Part shown: piece after piece, positions 53,563 to 61,009 of the stretch | Layout: each line of letters begins with the position of its first letter | Numbering within the stretch: position 1 is the stretch's first letter | Assembly: GCA_965203575.1 (NCBI GenBank) | Contig: OZ241894.1 | Coordinates: forward strand, 1,922,001-1,986,000 | Direction: 5' to 3' | Length of the DNA: 64,000 nt | Source: Aldehydirespirator sp965203575 | GTDB lineage: Bacteria; Actinomycetota; Acidimicrobiia; Acidimicrobiales; Aldehydirespiratoraceae | Made by a program: the position numbers and the translations under genes | The notes under the pieces: model-generated | Databases searched by the model: none | What the model was told of the DNA's origin: nothing | What the model saw: the letters and a program-made list of their open reading frames with translations, nothing else

Positions 53563-54011
53563 TCTGCTCTCCGGGTGAAGCGGGCGATGTCGGCGGCCGC
53601 GTCGGGGTAGGCCTCGGTCAACCCGGCAGGGTCGCCCAGCTCGAAGCCGTCCTCTTCATACGGGGGTGCCAGGGTGGCGCCGGTCAGCGACCAGTCGCCG
53701 GTGGTGCCCGCCGCCATCCACACTCCGGCGGGCACGGCCACCATCGGGCACTGGCCGCGGGCCAGATCGTCGCCCAGAATGGGCCGGCGCACCGCGCCGT
53801 CCGGTTCCAGCAGCAGCATCTCGACCGGGGCGCCCGCGTAGTGGTGCCACAGCTCGGCGCCGGAGAGCCGGTGCAGGGCCGAGAAGTCGCCCGGTCTCAT
53901 CAGGTAGTAGATGGCCGACGAGTGCTCGTCCCGCCAGGTGGGGGCCAGCATCCCGCCCTCGTCCTCCAGGGGCTCCAGCCCCAGCATCTCGATCACTTCG
54001 TCGGCGTTCAT
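53559..54011 (-). CDS. DUF985-type cupin (Cupin_5) protein
   Basis: 150 residues. IYYLMRPGDFSALHRLSGAE, LWHHYAGAPVEMLLLEPDG, PAGVWMAAGTTGDWSLTGAT and LAPPYEEDGFEL are the standard DUF985 pattern. Function of the family is not established. It lies between the deaminase and SDR genes, joined to both through mini-ORF chains. Confidence 0.85.
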   Translation of the reverse strand: MNADEVIEMLGLEPLEDEGGMLAPTWRDEHSSAIYYLMRPGDFSALHRLSGAELWHHYAGAPVEMLLLEPDGAVRRPILGDDLARGQCPMVAVPAGVWMAAGTTGDWSLTGATLAPPYEEDGFELGDPAGLTEAYPDAAADIARFTRRAE

Positions 54012-54123
54012 TGGGCCAGTCTCGTGTACCAGGTCGCCAGGGCCGCCTCGTCAGCGTCCGTCGGGCAAGTCATCGGGCCAGTCTTCGGGCTCGGGCTTCC
54101 GCGCCTGCGTGGTCGGCGTTCAC
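54008..54123 (-). other. Two coupled mini-ORFs between deaminase and DUF985 genes
   Basis: 54070-54123 begins VNADHAGAE and ends RARRLAR; 54008-54073 begins MTCPTDADE and ends TRLAQ. The upstream protein ends RARRLAQ and the downstream one begins MNADEVIE, so the units combine an upstream 3' end with a downstream 5' start. All junctions are GTGA or ATGA overlaps. Confidence 0.8.
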
Positions 54124-55580
54124 TGGGCCAGTCTTCGGGCTCGGGTCTGGGCCTCGGCTACTGCTTCGGCCGTGTCCACCGTTAGCACCCGGCCGCGGTC
54201 AACAACCTTGCGTCCGGCCACCCACACCCCGGCGATGGCGCCGGGCGAGCCCGACCACACGATCCTCGACAGCGGGTCGTCCTCGGCCTCGATCACCGGG
54301 TGCAGCGCAGGCTCCGACGCCGACAGCGCCATCATGTCGGCCCAGCACCCCGGTGCCAGCCTCCCCAGATCGTGTCCCTGGCCGATCACCTCGGCCGCTC
54401 CCGCGGTGGTCATCCGCAGCGCCTCGGCCGGCCCGAACGTCTGGGCGTCTCCCGAGCGGACACGGGCCGTGCGGATGGCGGTGCGCATCTCCTCGAACAG
54501 GTCGAGGCGGTGGTGCGACGCCGGCCCGTCCGTCCCTATAGCCAGCCGCAGCCCGGCCGCCTGCATGTCGGTCACCGGCGCCACCCCGGAGGCGTGTTTG
54601 GCGTTGGAGCACGGGCAGTGCACCACGGCGGTGTCGTTGCGGGCCAGCACGTCGATGTCGTCGGGGGTCAGCCACACGCCGTGGGCCGCGATCACGTCGC
54701 CGTCGAGCAGGCCGAGCGACTCCAGGTACTCGGGTGCGGCCAGCCCGCCGGTGCGCTCCCGGACCGCGGCGTCCTCCCATTGCTGCTCGGCCAAGTGGAT
54801 GTGCACCGGCATCCCGGCGCCGGCGGCCCGCTCGGCGATGGCGGTCAGGCACTCCCGCGACACCGAGTAGGCGGCATGGGCCGCCATCCCCACCTCGATC
54901 AGGTCGCTCCCGGCCCAGCGGTCCCGCAGGGCCACCATCTCGTCGATCTGGTCGGGCCACGGCCCGGTCAGGGTGAAGTCGGGGTCCTCGATCACGCCGG
55001 GGGTCACCAGGCAGCGCAGCCCGGCGTCGGTGGCGCCCTCGGCCATGGCCTGGCCGCTGAAGTACATCTCGACCGATGTGGTGATCCCGTTGGCCAGCAG
55101 TTCGGCCGCTCCCAGCCGCATCCCGGCTCGCACGTCTCCAGGGGTGAGCTTCGATTCGCGGGGCCACATCACCTCGTGCAGCCAGCGGTCCACGGGCAGT
55201 CCCTCGCCTGCGCCCCGCAGCAGCACCATCGGCGTGTGGCAGTGGGCGTTGATGAGGCTCGGCATGAGGATGCCGGCGATCCGGTGGACAGCGACGCCGC
55301 CGTCTCGGACGCCGAGACTGGTGCCGCCGTGTGTGTCGCCACGGTCATTGTTACCGCCGTGTGTGTCGCCACTGTCTTTGGCGCCGCCGTGTGTGTCGCC
55401 ACGGTCATTGTTGCCGCGCCTGTCTCCCTCGCCGGGTCGGGCGGGCGCTGCTGTGGCGGGACCGCACCAGGCGATCCGGCCGTCGTCGTCCACGTCCACT
55501 GCCCCGTCGATGATTGGTGCGGGGACGGCTCCGGCGGGACCGTCCATGGTGACGAGCACGTCGCACAGGTACCGGTCCAT
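54120..55580 (-). CDS. MTA/SAH deaminase-like amidohydrolase (MtaD-like)
   Basis: 486 residues. LMPSLINAHCHTPMVLLRGA (HxH), MPVHIHLAEQQWEDAAVRER, VIAAHGVWLTPDDIDVLARN, VVHCPCSNAKHASGVAPV and LAIGTDGPASHHRLDLFEEM match the MTA/SAH deaminase family. Near the N terminus three 10-residue repeats (NNDRGDTHGG, AKDSGDTHGG, NNDRGDTHGG) are inserted in the beta-sandwich domain. With divergent mtnA, it suggests MTA to MTI conversion. Confidence 0.84.
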   Translation of the reverse strand: MDRYLCDVLVTMDGPAGAVPAPIIDGAVDVDDDGRIAWCGPATAAPARPGEGDRRGNNDRGDTHGGAKDSGDTHGGNNDRGDTHGGTSLGVRDGGVAVHRIAGILMPSLINAHCHTPMVLLRGAGEGLPVDRWLHEVMWPRESKLTPGDVRAGMRLGAAELLANGITTSVEMYFSGQAMAEGATDAGLRCLVTPGVIEDPDFTLTGPWPDQIDEMVALRDRWAGSDLIEVGMAAHAAYSVSRECLTAIAERAAGAGMPVHIHLAEQQWEDAAVRERTGGLAAPEYLESLGLLDGDVIAAHGVWLTPDDIDVLARNDTAVVHCPCSNAKHASGVAPVTDMQAAGLRLAIGTDGPASHHRLDLFEEMRTAIRTARVRSGDAQTFGPAEALRMTTAGAAEVIGQGHDLGRLAPGCWADMMALSASEPALHPVIEAEDDPLSRIVWSGSPGAIAGVWVAGRKVVDRGRVLTVDTAEAVAEAQTRARRLAQ

Positions 55581-56019
55581 GGCGCCCCACCCTAGAGAGG
55601 CACGGCGACCCGGAACCACGCCCGCCCGTTCCGCGTGTAGGGACTCGTCGGGCCGGGCGCGAGTGGACGCAGAATTCTTGGTGCGGGTGTTGTGGACCTG
55701 CTGCACAGGACCGACCCGAGATTTGTGCGAGGGTCTGGGCGCGAGTGGGCGCAGGATTCTTGGTGCGGGTTTTGTGGACCTGCTGCACAGGACCGACCCG
55801 AGATTTGTGCGAGGGTCTGGGCGCGAGGGGGCGCCGATTCTTGGGGCGGGCTTTATGGACCTGCTGCACAGGACCGACCCGAGATTTGTGCAGCGGGTCT
55901 GGGCGCCGCTGGGCGCCGATTTCTTGGGGTGGGTCTTGTGGACCTGCTGCACAGGACCGGCCCGAGATTTGTGCGGTGGGACGGACGGGTCTGGGCGCCC
56001 CGAGTAGCCTCGACGGCCC
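55581..56019. other. 439-base intergenic region filled by tandem repeats
   Basis: Divergent gap between the deaminase and mtnA genes. Apart from about 70 bases next to the deaminase start it consists of the four-copy repeat array at 55654-55995. No gene is supported, and the promoters of both flanking genes must lie within or beside the repeats. Confidence 0.6.
55654..55995 (+). repeat. CCGAGATTT repeat family, four tandem copies
   Basis: Units begin TTCTTGG at 55673, 55757, 55838 and 55922 (period 81-84). Each contains GGACCTGCTGCACAGGACCG then CCCGAGATTTGTGC and a GGGTCTGGGCGC linker. Related copies lie at 17.1 kb (2), 32.1 kb (2, inverted) and 45.8 kb (partial). Confidence 0.88.
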
Positions 56020-57039
56020 ATGGACGGCGGCAGTTTGCGGACGCTGGACTGGGCCGGAGGCTCGGACGGCGCGGTCGAGATGGTCGACCAGACCGCCCTT
56101 CCCGCCGCCTACACCGTCCTGCGCATCGACACCGTGCCCGACATGGTGGCCGCCATCCAGCGCCTGTCGGTGCGGGGCGCGCCCGCCATCGGCGTGGCCG
56201 GCGCCTTCGGCGTGGCCCTGGCCGTGCGGGCCCACGGCTACAGCGGACCAGAGTTCGACAACGCGATCGCCTCCCTGCGTCAGGCCCGACCCACCGCGGT
56301 GAATCTGGCCCGCATGGTGGACCGGGCCGCGGCCAAAGCTCCCGAGGGTCTCGACGCAGTACTGTCCGAGGCCGCCGCCATCCGTGACGAGGAGCTGGCC
56401 GCGTCGCACGCCATGGGCAGCCTGGGCGCCGACCTCGTGCTCGACCTGGTGGGCCGCGCCGATATCCGGGCCATGACGATCTGCAACACCGGCGGCCTGG
56501 CTGCTGTGGAGCGGGGCACGGCTCTGGCTGTGATCCAGACCCTGCACGAGCGGGGCCAGCTGGCCGAGGCGCTGGCCCTGGAGACCCGCCCCTTGCTGCA
56601 GGGCGCCCGGCTCACCGCCTGGGAGCTCGACCGGATGGGCGCTCCCCACCGTCTGCTGGTCGATTCGGCCGGTCCGTTCATGCTGGCCAGGGGCCAGGCC
56701 GACGTGGTCCTCACCGGCGCCGACCGGGTGGCGGCCAACGGCGACACCGCCAACAAGATCGGCACGTTCTCGCTGGCGCTGGGCGCTCGCCACGCCGGCG
56801 TGCCGTTCATCGTGGTCGCCCCCGAGTCCACCGTCGACGCCGACACCCCCGACGGCGCCGGCATCGCCATCGAGGACCGGGGCACCGACGAGGTGGTCTC
56901 GCTCGCCGGGGTGGCCACCGCCCCCGACGGCACCGACGCCGCCAACCCCGCCTTCGACGTAACCCCCGCCGAACTCATAACCGCCGTGGTCACCGACCAG
57001 CGAGTAGTCCGCCTAGACCAGAACCAAACCCCCGCCTGA
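56020..57039 (+). CDS. mtnA: S-methyl-5-thioribose-1-phosphate isomerase
   Basis: 339 residues, normal length. RLSVRGAPAIGVAGAFGVAL, catalytic Cys in MTICNTGGLAAVERGTAL, Asp in VVLTGADRVAANGDTANKIG, and VPFIVVAPESTVD. It isomerises methylthioribose-1-phosphate to methylthioribulose-1-phosphate in MTA recycling. mtnBCD genes are not in the window, so a shortened shunt is possible. Confidence 0.93.
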   Translation: MDGGSLRTLDWAGGSDGAVEMVDQTALPAAYTVLRIDTVPDMVAAIQRLSVRGAPAIGVAGAFGVALAVRAHGYSGPEFDNAIASLRQARPTAVNLARMVDRAAAKAPEGLDAVLSEAAAIRDEELAASHAMGSLGADLVLDLVGRADIRAMTICNTGGLAAVERGTALAVIQTLHERGQLAEALALETRPLLQGARLTAWELDRMGAPHRLLVDSAGPFMLARGQADVVLTGADRVAANGDTANKIGTFSLALGARHAGVPFIVVAPESTVDADTPDGAGIAIEDRGTDEVVSLAGVATAPDGTDAANPAFDVTPAELITAVVTDQRVVRLDQNQTPA

Positions 57040-57190
57040 AGGTCTTAGGCTGCGCTCGTCGCAGGAGCTTCTTGGCGGTATCCGGATGATGTCGCCGTCG
57101 GCGAGGTGGCGGCGAAGTTCTGCGTATTGGCTGCGACCTGAGTCGGCCCGATAGCCCAACGGCGACTGATGAGGGCGGTGAGACGTAGAG

Positions 57191-57619
57191 GTGACCGGGG
57201 CACCTGCTCGACGACCGTGGCGCATCCAGTTCTTTCAGCGCGCCTCGGTTGATGACGTGGGCGAGTCGGTACCGACGATCGAGTTCCTCGACGGGCTGCC
57301 CCAGAAGGTCGCGGCAGAAGTCCAAGCTGTGCTGGATGCGGTCGCCGAGGCGCCACCACCCTCCTTCGCGGGAGGCGGCAAGTGGGAGGCCATGTATGGC
57401 GATATGGCTGGCTTCTACGAGGTCCGGGTCCAGGGAGGCGGCATGAACCATCGCCTGTTGTGCCTCTTGATCCGTGACGCCGAAGATCTGGGCGGTCCCT
57501 CAATCGTCTGCTTGGGCGGGCTGTCCAAGCCGCGCCGGGAGCGGGCGAACCCGAGGGACTACAGGAGGATCAAGGGGTACCGCGAGGAGTTCGAGAGGCA
57601 CCGCAGGGTCCTCAGCTGA
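57191..57619 (+). CDS. RelE/HigB-like (Gp49-type) toxin candidate
   Basis: 142 residues, GTG start. WRIQFFQRASVDDVGESVPT then IEFLDGLPQKVAAEVQAVLD, and FAGGGKWEAMYGDMAGFYEV followed by MNHRLLCLLIRD match the phage-derived Gp49/HigB family of mRNA interferases. Its last eight bases overlap the end of the minus-strand HTH gene, a convergent arrangement unusual for such pairs. Confidence 0.72.
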   Translation: MTGAPARRPWRIQFFQRASVDDVGESVPTIEFLDGLPQKVAAEVQAVLDAVAEAPPPSFAGGGKWEAMYGDMAGFYEVRVQGGGMNHRLLCLLIRDAEDLGGPSIVCLGGLSKPRRERANPRDYRRIKGYREEFERHRRVLS

Positions 57620-57926
57620 CGCCTACTTCCTCCAGGGGCTCGGCCGTCAGCTCCAGCTCCAGCGCTCCAGCCAGAGCCACGACCGTGGAGAGGGTCGGAT
57701 TGGGGCTCGCCGCCGTGAACAGCCGACGGATCACCTCGGGGCGAAGGCCGGCCCGGCGGGCGAGTTCTGCCTTGGTCAGATTCAGGCTGCATCGGCGCTC
57801 GTCCAGCGCGCGGATTAGCGCATCGATCTGATCGATGCGACGCCTCGCTGCGGTATAGGCGCGGTCGTAGTCCGGATCTTCCCGGCGGTGCTTGAGGTAT
57901 CGCTCAGCCCCGGTCAGTTCAGCCAT
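57612..57926 (-). CDS. HTH (XRE/HigA-like) regulator, antitoxin candidate
   Basis: 104 residues from ATG 57926 (57947 possible). LNLTKAELARRAGLRPEVIR is an XRE-type helix-turn-helix, preceded by a helical YLKHRREDPDYDRAYTAARR. It is probably a HigA-type antitoxin for the convergent toxin gene. A 16-base palindrome overlies its promoter, suggesting autorepression. Confidence 0.75.
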   Translation of the reverse strand: MAELTGAERYLKHRREDPDYDRAYTAARRRIDQIDALIRALDERRCSLNLTKAELARRAGLRPEVIRRLFTAASPNPTLSTVVALAGALELELTAEPLEEVGVS

Positions 57927-57940
57927 ACGTTCAGCATAGC

Positions 57941-57956
57941 GTAACATAAGTGTTAC
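57941..57956. promoter_or_regulatory. Palindromic operator candidate
   Basis: GTAACATAAGTGTTAC is a 16-base dyad (GTAACA-x-T-x-TGTTAC pattern) located 15 bases upstream of the HTH start and 100 bases before the LLM gene, so the HTH protein may control both. Confidence 0.55.
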
Positions 57957-58057
57957 GGCTAGGTTTGGCGCCGTATAATCTGCTTAGTCGTGGTTGCAAG
58001 AGTCACGCGCCCAACGTTGATAGTCCCCCGGGTAGCGGTAACGAAGGAGTTGCGACC

Positions 58058-58924
58058 GTGAAGTACGCGTTTGTGGACTTGCCGTCCCGGGTGGAGACGG
58101 CGGTGGCCAACGCGGCCCGGGCCGAGGCGGCCGGGCTCGACCGTTACATGGTGGCCCAGGTCGAGCGGGCCGACCCGATTGCGGTGCTGGCGGTCATCGC
58201 CGACCGGGTGCCCCGCATCGAGCTGGCCACCAGCGTGATCGTCATCCAGTCGACGCTGCCGGGACTCCTGGCCCAGCAGACCCGCACCGTCAACCAGATC
58301 AGCGGCGGCCGGTTCACGCTCGGCATCGGGGTGTGCCACCAGCCCATCGTGACCGAGGTGTTCGGGCTCGAGTGGCGCCGGCCCTACAGCCACATGGTCC
58401 AGTACCTCGACGCCCTGCTCCCGCTGCTGACCGACCAGGCGGCTGATGCCCGCGGCGACCTGGCGTCGCACCGGGGCGAGATCGAGGTGCCCGGCCCCGT
58501 TCCCCGGGTGATGCTGGCGGCCATGGGACCGAGGATGCTGGCGCTGGCCGCGGCCCGCACCGAGGGCACGATCCTGGCCTGGACCGGGCCCCGCACCATC
58601 GAGGAGCACGTGCGCCCGGCCATCGGCGATGCGCAGATCTCGGCCACCGTGTGGGTGTGCGTGACCGATGACCCCGACGGGGCCCGCTCCCGCCTCGGCG
58701 AACTGCTGGCCGGCTACGGGACGCTGCCGTCGTATCAGGCCATGGCCACCCGGGAGCGTGTGGCCGACATGATGGACCTCCTGGTGATCGGCACCCCGGA
58801 CGAGGTCCGCGCCGAGCTGGCCCGCTACGCCGCCGCGTCGGCCGACGAGATTGCCATCATCCTCCAGGGCACGCGCACCGAGCGTGAACTCGGCTGGGCG
58901 ATGATCGAGGAGGGCCTTGCCTGA
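58058..58924 (+). CDS. LLM class F420-dependent oxidoreductase
   Basis: 288 residues, GTG with AAGGAG nine bases upstream. TAVANAARAEAAGLDRYMVA-like N terminus (VETAVANAARAEAAGLDRYM), LATSVIVIQSTLPGLLAQQT, ISGGRFTLGIGVCHQPIVTE and PRVMLAAMGPRMLALAAART are family motifs. A TATAAT at 57973-57978 (57.97 kb) is a plausible -10. Its 3' end is followed by two partial repeats of its last codons (58.92-58.99 kb). Confidence 0.86.
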   Translation: MKYAFVDLPSRVETAVANAARAEAAGLDRYMVAQVERADPIAVLAVIADRVPRIELATSVIVIQSTLPGLLAQQTRTVNQISGGRFTLGIGVCHQPIVTEVFGLEWRRPYSHMVQYLDALLPLLTDQAADARGDLASHRGEIEVPGPVPRVMLAAMGPRMLALAAARTEGTILAWTGPRTIEEHVRPAIGDAQISATVWVCVTDDPDGARSRLGELLAGYGTLPSYQAMATRERVADMMDLLVIGTPDEVRAELARYAAASADEIAIILQGTRTERELGWAMIEEGLA

Positions 58925-59035
58925 GCGAGAAAGGCCTTGCCCGATCGAGGAGGGCCTTGCCTGAGCGAGAAAGGCCTTGCCTGAGCCCGCTCCTCGGCCC
59001 GACCGGGCCGGAGTCAGGATGCGCAGGGGTCAGGG

Positions 59036-59383
59036 TCAGAGTTCGAGGTGCAGCCTCATGGCGTCTTCGATCTGCGCCATGAGATCGAGCGGCACGAGGC
59101 CGACCATGTCGCCGATGCGCTTCACGTCTACCGATCTGATCTGCTCGACCTGGGCCTTCGAGTCGAGCCTGAGGCCGGTGCTGGACGCGGCCAGCATCAC
59201 CTGGAAGGGGTGGATCACTTCGGTGTTGGAGGTCACCGGGACGACCGTCACGACCCCTTGCCCCAGCAGCGCCGCGATCGTGTTGGCGCCGTCGTTGCTG
59301 ACGACCACCGCGGGACGGGTCCGGGCCGACTCGGCGCCCACCGCCGGGTCCAGCCCGACGATGCGGATCTCGCCCCGTCGCAT
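59036..59383 (-). CDS. MazF/PemK family toxin candidate
   Basis: 115 residues from ATG 59383, overlapping the antitoxin stop by one base (TGATG). MRRGEIRIVGLDPAVG then RTRPAVVVSNDGAN, VVTVVPVTSNTEVIHPFQVM and IRSVDVKRIGDMVG are the MazF-fold motifs. It cleaves mRNA when unneutralised. Confidence 0.88.
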   Translation of the reverse strand: MRRGEIRIVGLDPAVGAESARTRPAVVVSNDGANTIAALLGQGVVTVVPVTSNTEVIHPFQVMLAASSTGLRLDSKAQVEQIRSVDVKRIGDMVGLVPLDLMAQIEDAMRLHLEL

Positions 59384-59607
59384 CAGTCCCGGCTCAGCCC
59401 GTCGGCGGCGGTCGCATCCCACATGCTGTTGTCGGCGTCGCCGGCCCACTCCGCGAAGGCTGCCGCATAGTGCCGCGACAACTCGCTGGCCCTCAGCAGC
59501 CGTATCGCTCGCTGCAGCGCCGCTGACCGGGACGCCAGGCTGTGGGACTTGGCGTAGTCGTCAAGGAACGCGACATCGCCCTCAGGAATGCTCACACTGA
59601 CCTTCAT
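59383..59607 (-). CDS. Ribbon-helix-helix antitoxin (MazE-type)
   Basis: 74 residues. MKVSVSIPEGDVAFLDDYAK then SLASRSAALQRAIRLLRAS is an RHH DNA-binding domain; the acidic C-terminal part (EWAGDADNSMWDATAADG) should bind the toxin. A TAGTAT hexamer seven bases before the ATG suggests a leaderless transcript. Confidence 0.85.
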   Translation of the reverse strand: MKVSVSIPEGDVAFLDDYAKSHSLASRSAALQRAIRLLRASELSRHYAAAFAEWAGDADNSMWDATAADGLSRD

Positions 59608-59685
59608 AATGACAATACTACAATGGTAGCAAGAGCCTTACCACCAAAGGCCGGTCAGCGGCTTCGTCACTCTGCTGGGCTGGAC

Positions 59686-59759
59686 TGGAGCGGATGACGA
59701 GAATCGAACTCGCATTCTCAGCTTGGGAAGCTGATGTTCTACCATTGAACTACACCCGC
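59686..59759 (-). tRNA. tRNA-Gly (anticodon CCC)
   Basis: Folds into a complete cloverleaf: acceptor GCGGGTG/CATCCGC, D arm GTTC/GAAC, anticodon stem TCAGC/GCTGA with loop TTCCCAA, T arm GCGAG/CTCGT, discriminator T and encoded CCA. The anticodon CCC reads GGG glycine codons. Confidence 0.95.
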
Positions 59760-59822
59760 GAAGGCACGCTGAGCGTAGCTGTTGAGCGGCGCAGACCGAA
59801 GCAGGCTCAGCCGGACTCGTGC

Positions 59823-60069
59823 TCAGCCGGACTCGTCCAGCCACCAGTCGTCATCGAATACTGCCAGGGGTTGCGGCGAAACGAAGAGCCCGTCGCGAAC
59901 CGTGCGCTCGCCGAGCGGCTGGGACAGCTCGACCGTCACTCTCGAGGGCGGGTTGCCCGGGCAGGTGGCCACGCCGCCGCTGAACCACCGACACGTCGCC
60001 GGGACCTTGACCCGGGCCGCAACCGACACTCAGTATCGCCCACGCCACCAGTGCCGAGAATCTGCGCAT
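59823..60069 (-). pseudogene. Small lipoprotein, probable frameshift
   Basis: The first 17 codons (MRRFSALVAWAILSVGC) are a lipoprotein signal. Right after, the best protein-like frame changes: SRVTVELSQPLGERTVRDGL then FVSPQPLAVFDDDWWLDESG and stop, in a frame shifted by one base near 60015. About 80 residues in total if repaired. A sequencing error is possible; no known family. Confidence 0.35.
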
Positions 60070-60130
60070 GCACTTGAGACGCTGCCAGCGCCGGATCGGT
60101 TCCCGAGGATGCAGGAGCATCGCCAGGTCG

Positions 60131-60910
60131 CTACGAGTAGCGCACGAAGACGGGGCGGTCGGTGTCGGACCGTTCGGGGTCGAACCCGTAGCCGAGCCCG
60201 TCGAAGTCCCGCAGCCCCCGCACCGACTTCACCCGGTTGCGGATGATCCAGCCCGCCATCGACCCCCGGGCCCGCTTGGCGAAGAACGAGATCATCTTGG
60301 GCTCGGCCTCGCCCCGGCCGTCCAGGAAGGCGGGCGTCACCAGCCGCCCCTCCAGCCGCGCCGTGTCCACCGAGCGGAAGTACTCGTGCGACGCCAGGTT
60401 CACCACCACCGCCGGCCCCGGGCTGGCGGCGAGGTCCTCGTTGAGCGCCTCGGTGATGCGCTCGCCCCAGTAGGCGTACAGGTCGCGGCCCCGGTCGGTG
60501 GCCAGCTTGGACCCCATCTCCAGCCGGTACGGCTGCATCAGGTCGAGCGGGCGCAGCACCCCGTACAGCCCCGACAGGATGCGCAGCACCTTCTGGGCGT
60601 GGGTGTAGTCCCGCTCGGTGAAGGTGGCCGCCGCGTCCATGCCCTGGTACACGTCGCCGGCGAAGGCCAGCAGCGCGGGCCGGGCGTCGGCGGTTGTGAA
60701 CGGCGCCTCCCAGTCGGCGTAGCGGTCGAAGTTGAGTTCGGCCAGCTCGGCCGAGATCCCCATCAGCTTGGAGATCTCGTCGGGCGTCTTCTGGCGCACC
60801 ACGTCCACCAGCGGCCCAGCCTCGTCCAGCATCCGGGGCTGGGAGTGTTTGCGGGTGGGCAGCTTGGAGCTGTAGTCGAGCGCCTTGGCCGGCGAGACCA
60901 CGATCAGCAC
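60131..60910 (-). CDS. yaaA: Peroxide stress protein YaaA family
   Basis: 259 residues. MLIVVSPAKALDYSSKLPTR, LSGLYGVLRPLDLMQPYRLE and MGSKLATDRGRDLYAYWGER are the DUF328/YaaA signatures; C-terminal MISFFAKRARGSMAGWIIRN is also conserved. YaaA protects cells from hydrogen peroxide, in E. coli by lowering free iron and binding DNA. Follows a long hairpin after the aminotransferase gene. Confidence 0.9.
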   Translation of the reverse strand: MLIVVSPAKALDYSSKLPTRKHSQPRMLDEAGPLVDVVRQKTPDEISKLMGISAELAELNFDRYADWEAPFTTADARPALLAFAGDVYQGMDAAATFTERDYTHAQKVLRILSGLYGVLRPLDLMQPYRLEMGSKLATDRGRDLYAYWGERITEALNEDLAASPGPAVVVNLASHEYFRSVDTARLEGRLVTPAFLDGRGEAEPKMISFFAKRARGSMAGWIIRNRVKSVRGLRDFDGLGYGFDPERSDTDRPVFVRYS

Positions 60911-60932
60911 CGGACCGTTATACCCCCGCTGG

Positions 60933-61002
60933 CCCCGCTCCCCGAAATTGATGCGGATTGTGTACCTGCAGGGCCCAATATCGCCATCAATTTGGGGCGG
61001 GG
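60933..61002 (-). terminator. Long GC/AT hairpin between aminotransferase and yaaA
   Basis: Left arm CCCCGCTCCCCGAAATTGATG (split as CCCCGCTCCCC and GAAATTGATG, 60933-60953) pairs with CATCAATTTGGGGCGGGG (60985-61002), with small bulges and a 31-base loop. It lies directly after the aminotransferase stop on the minus strand. Confidence 0.5.
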
Positions 61003-61009
61003 TGGGCCG

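Noticed and set aside
55654..55995. CRISPR array
   Set aside because: Units are about 82 bases and similar throughout, with no short repeat plus unique spacers and no cas genes.
55581..56019. SAM or MTA-type riboswitch upstream of mtnA
   Set aside because: The region is made of tandem repeats also found far from methionine genes; no known aptamer core was recognised.
56990..57451. Minus-strand 153-codon frame opposite the HigB-like gene
   Set aside because: Arg/Ser/Pro-rich shadow; the plus-strand protein has clear family motifs.
58922..58990. Another start-copying mini-ORF array after the LLM gene
   Set aside because: The repeats duplicate the 3' end of the gene (GAGGGCCTTGCCTGAGCGAG) and the next gene is convergent, so there is no downstream start to couple.
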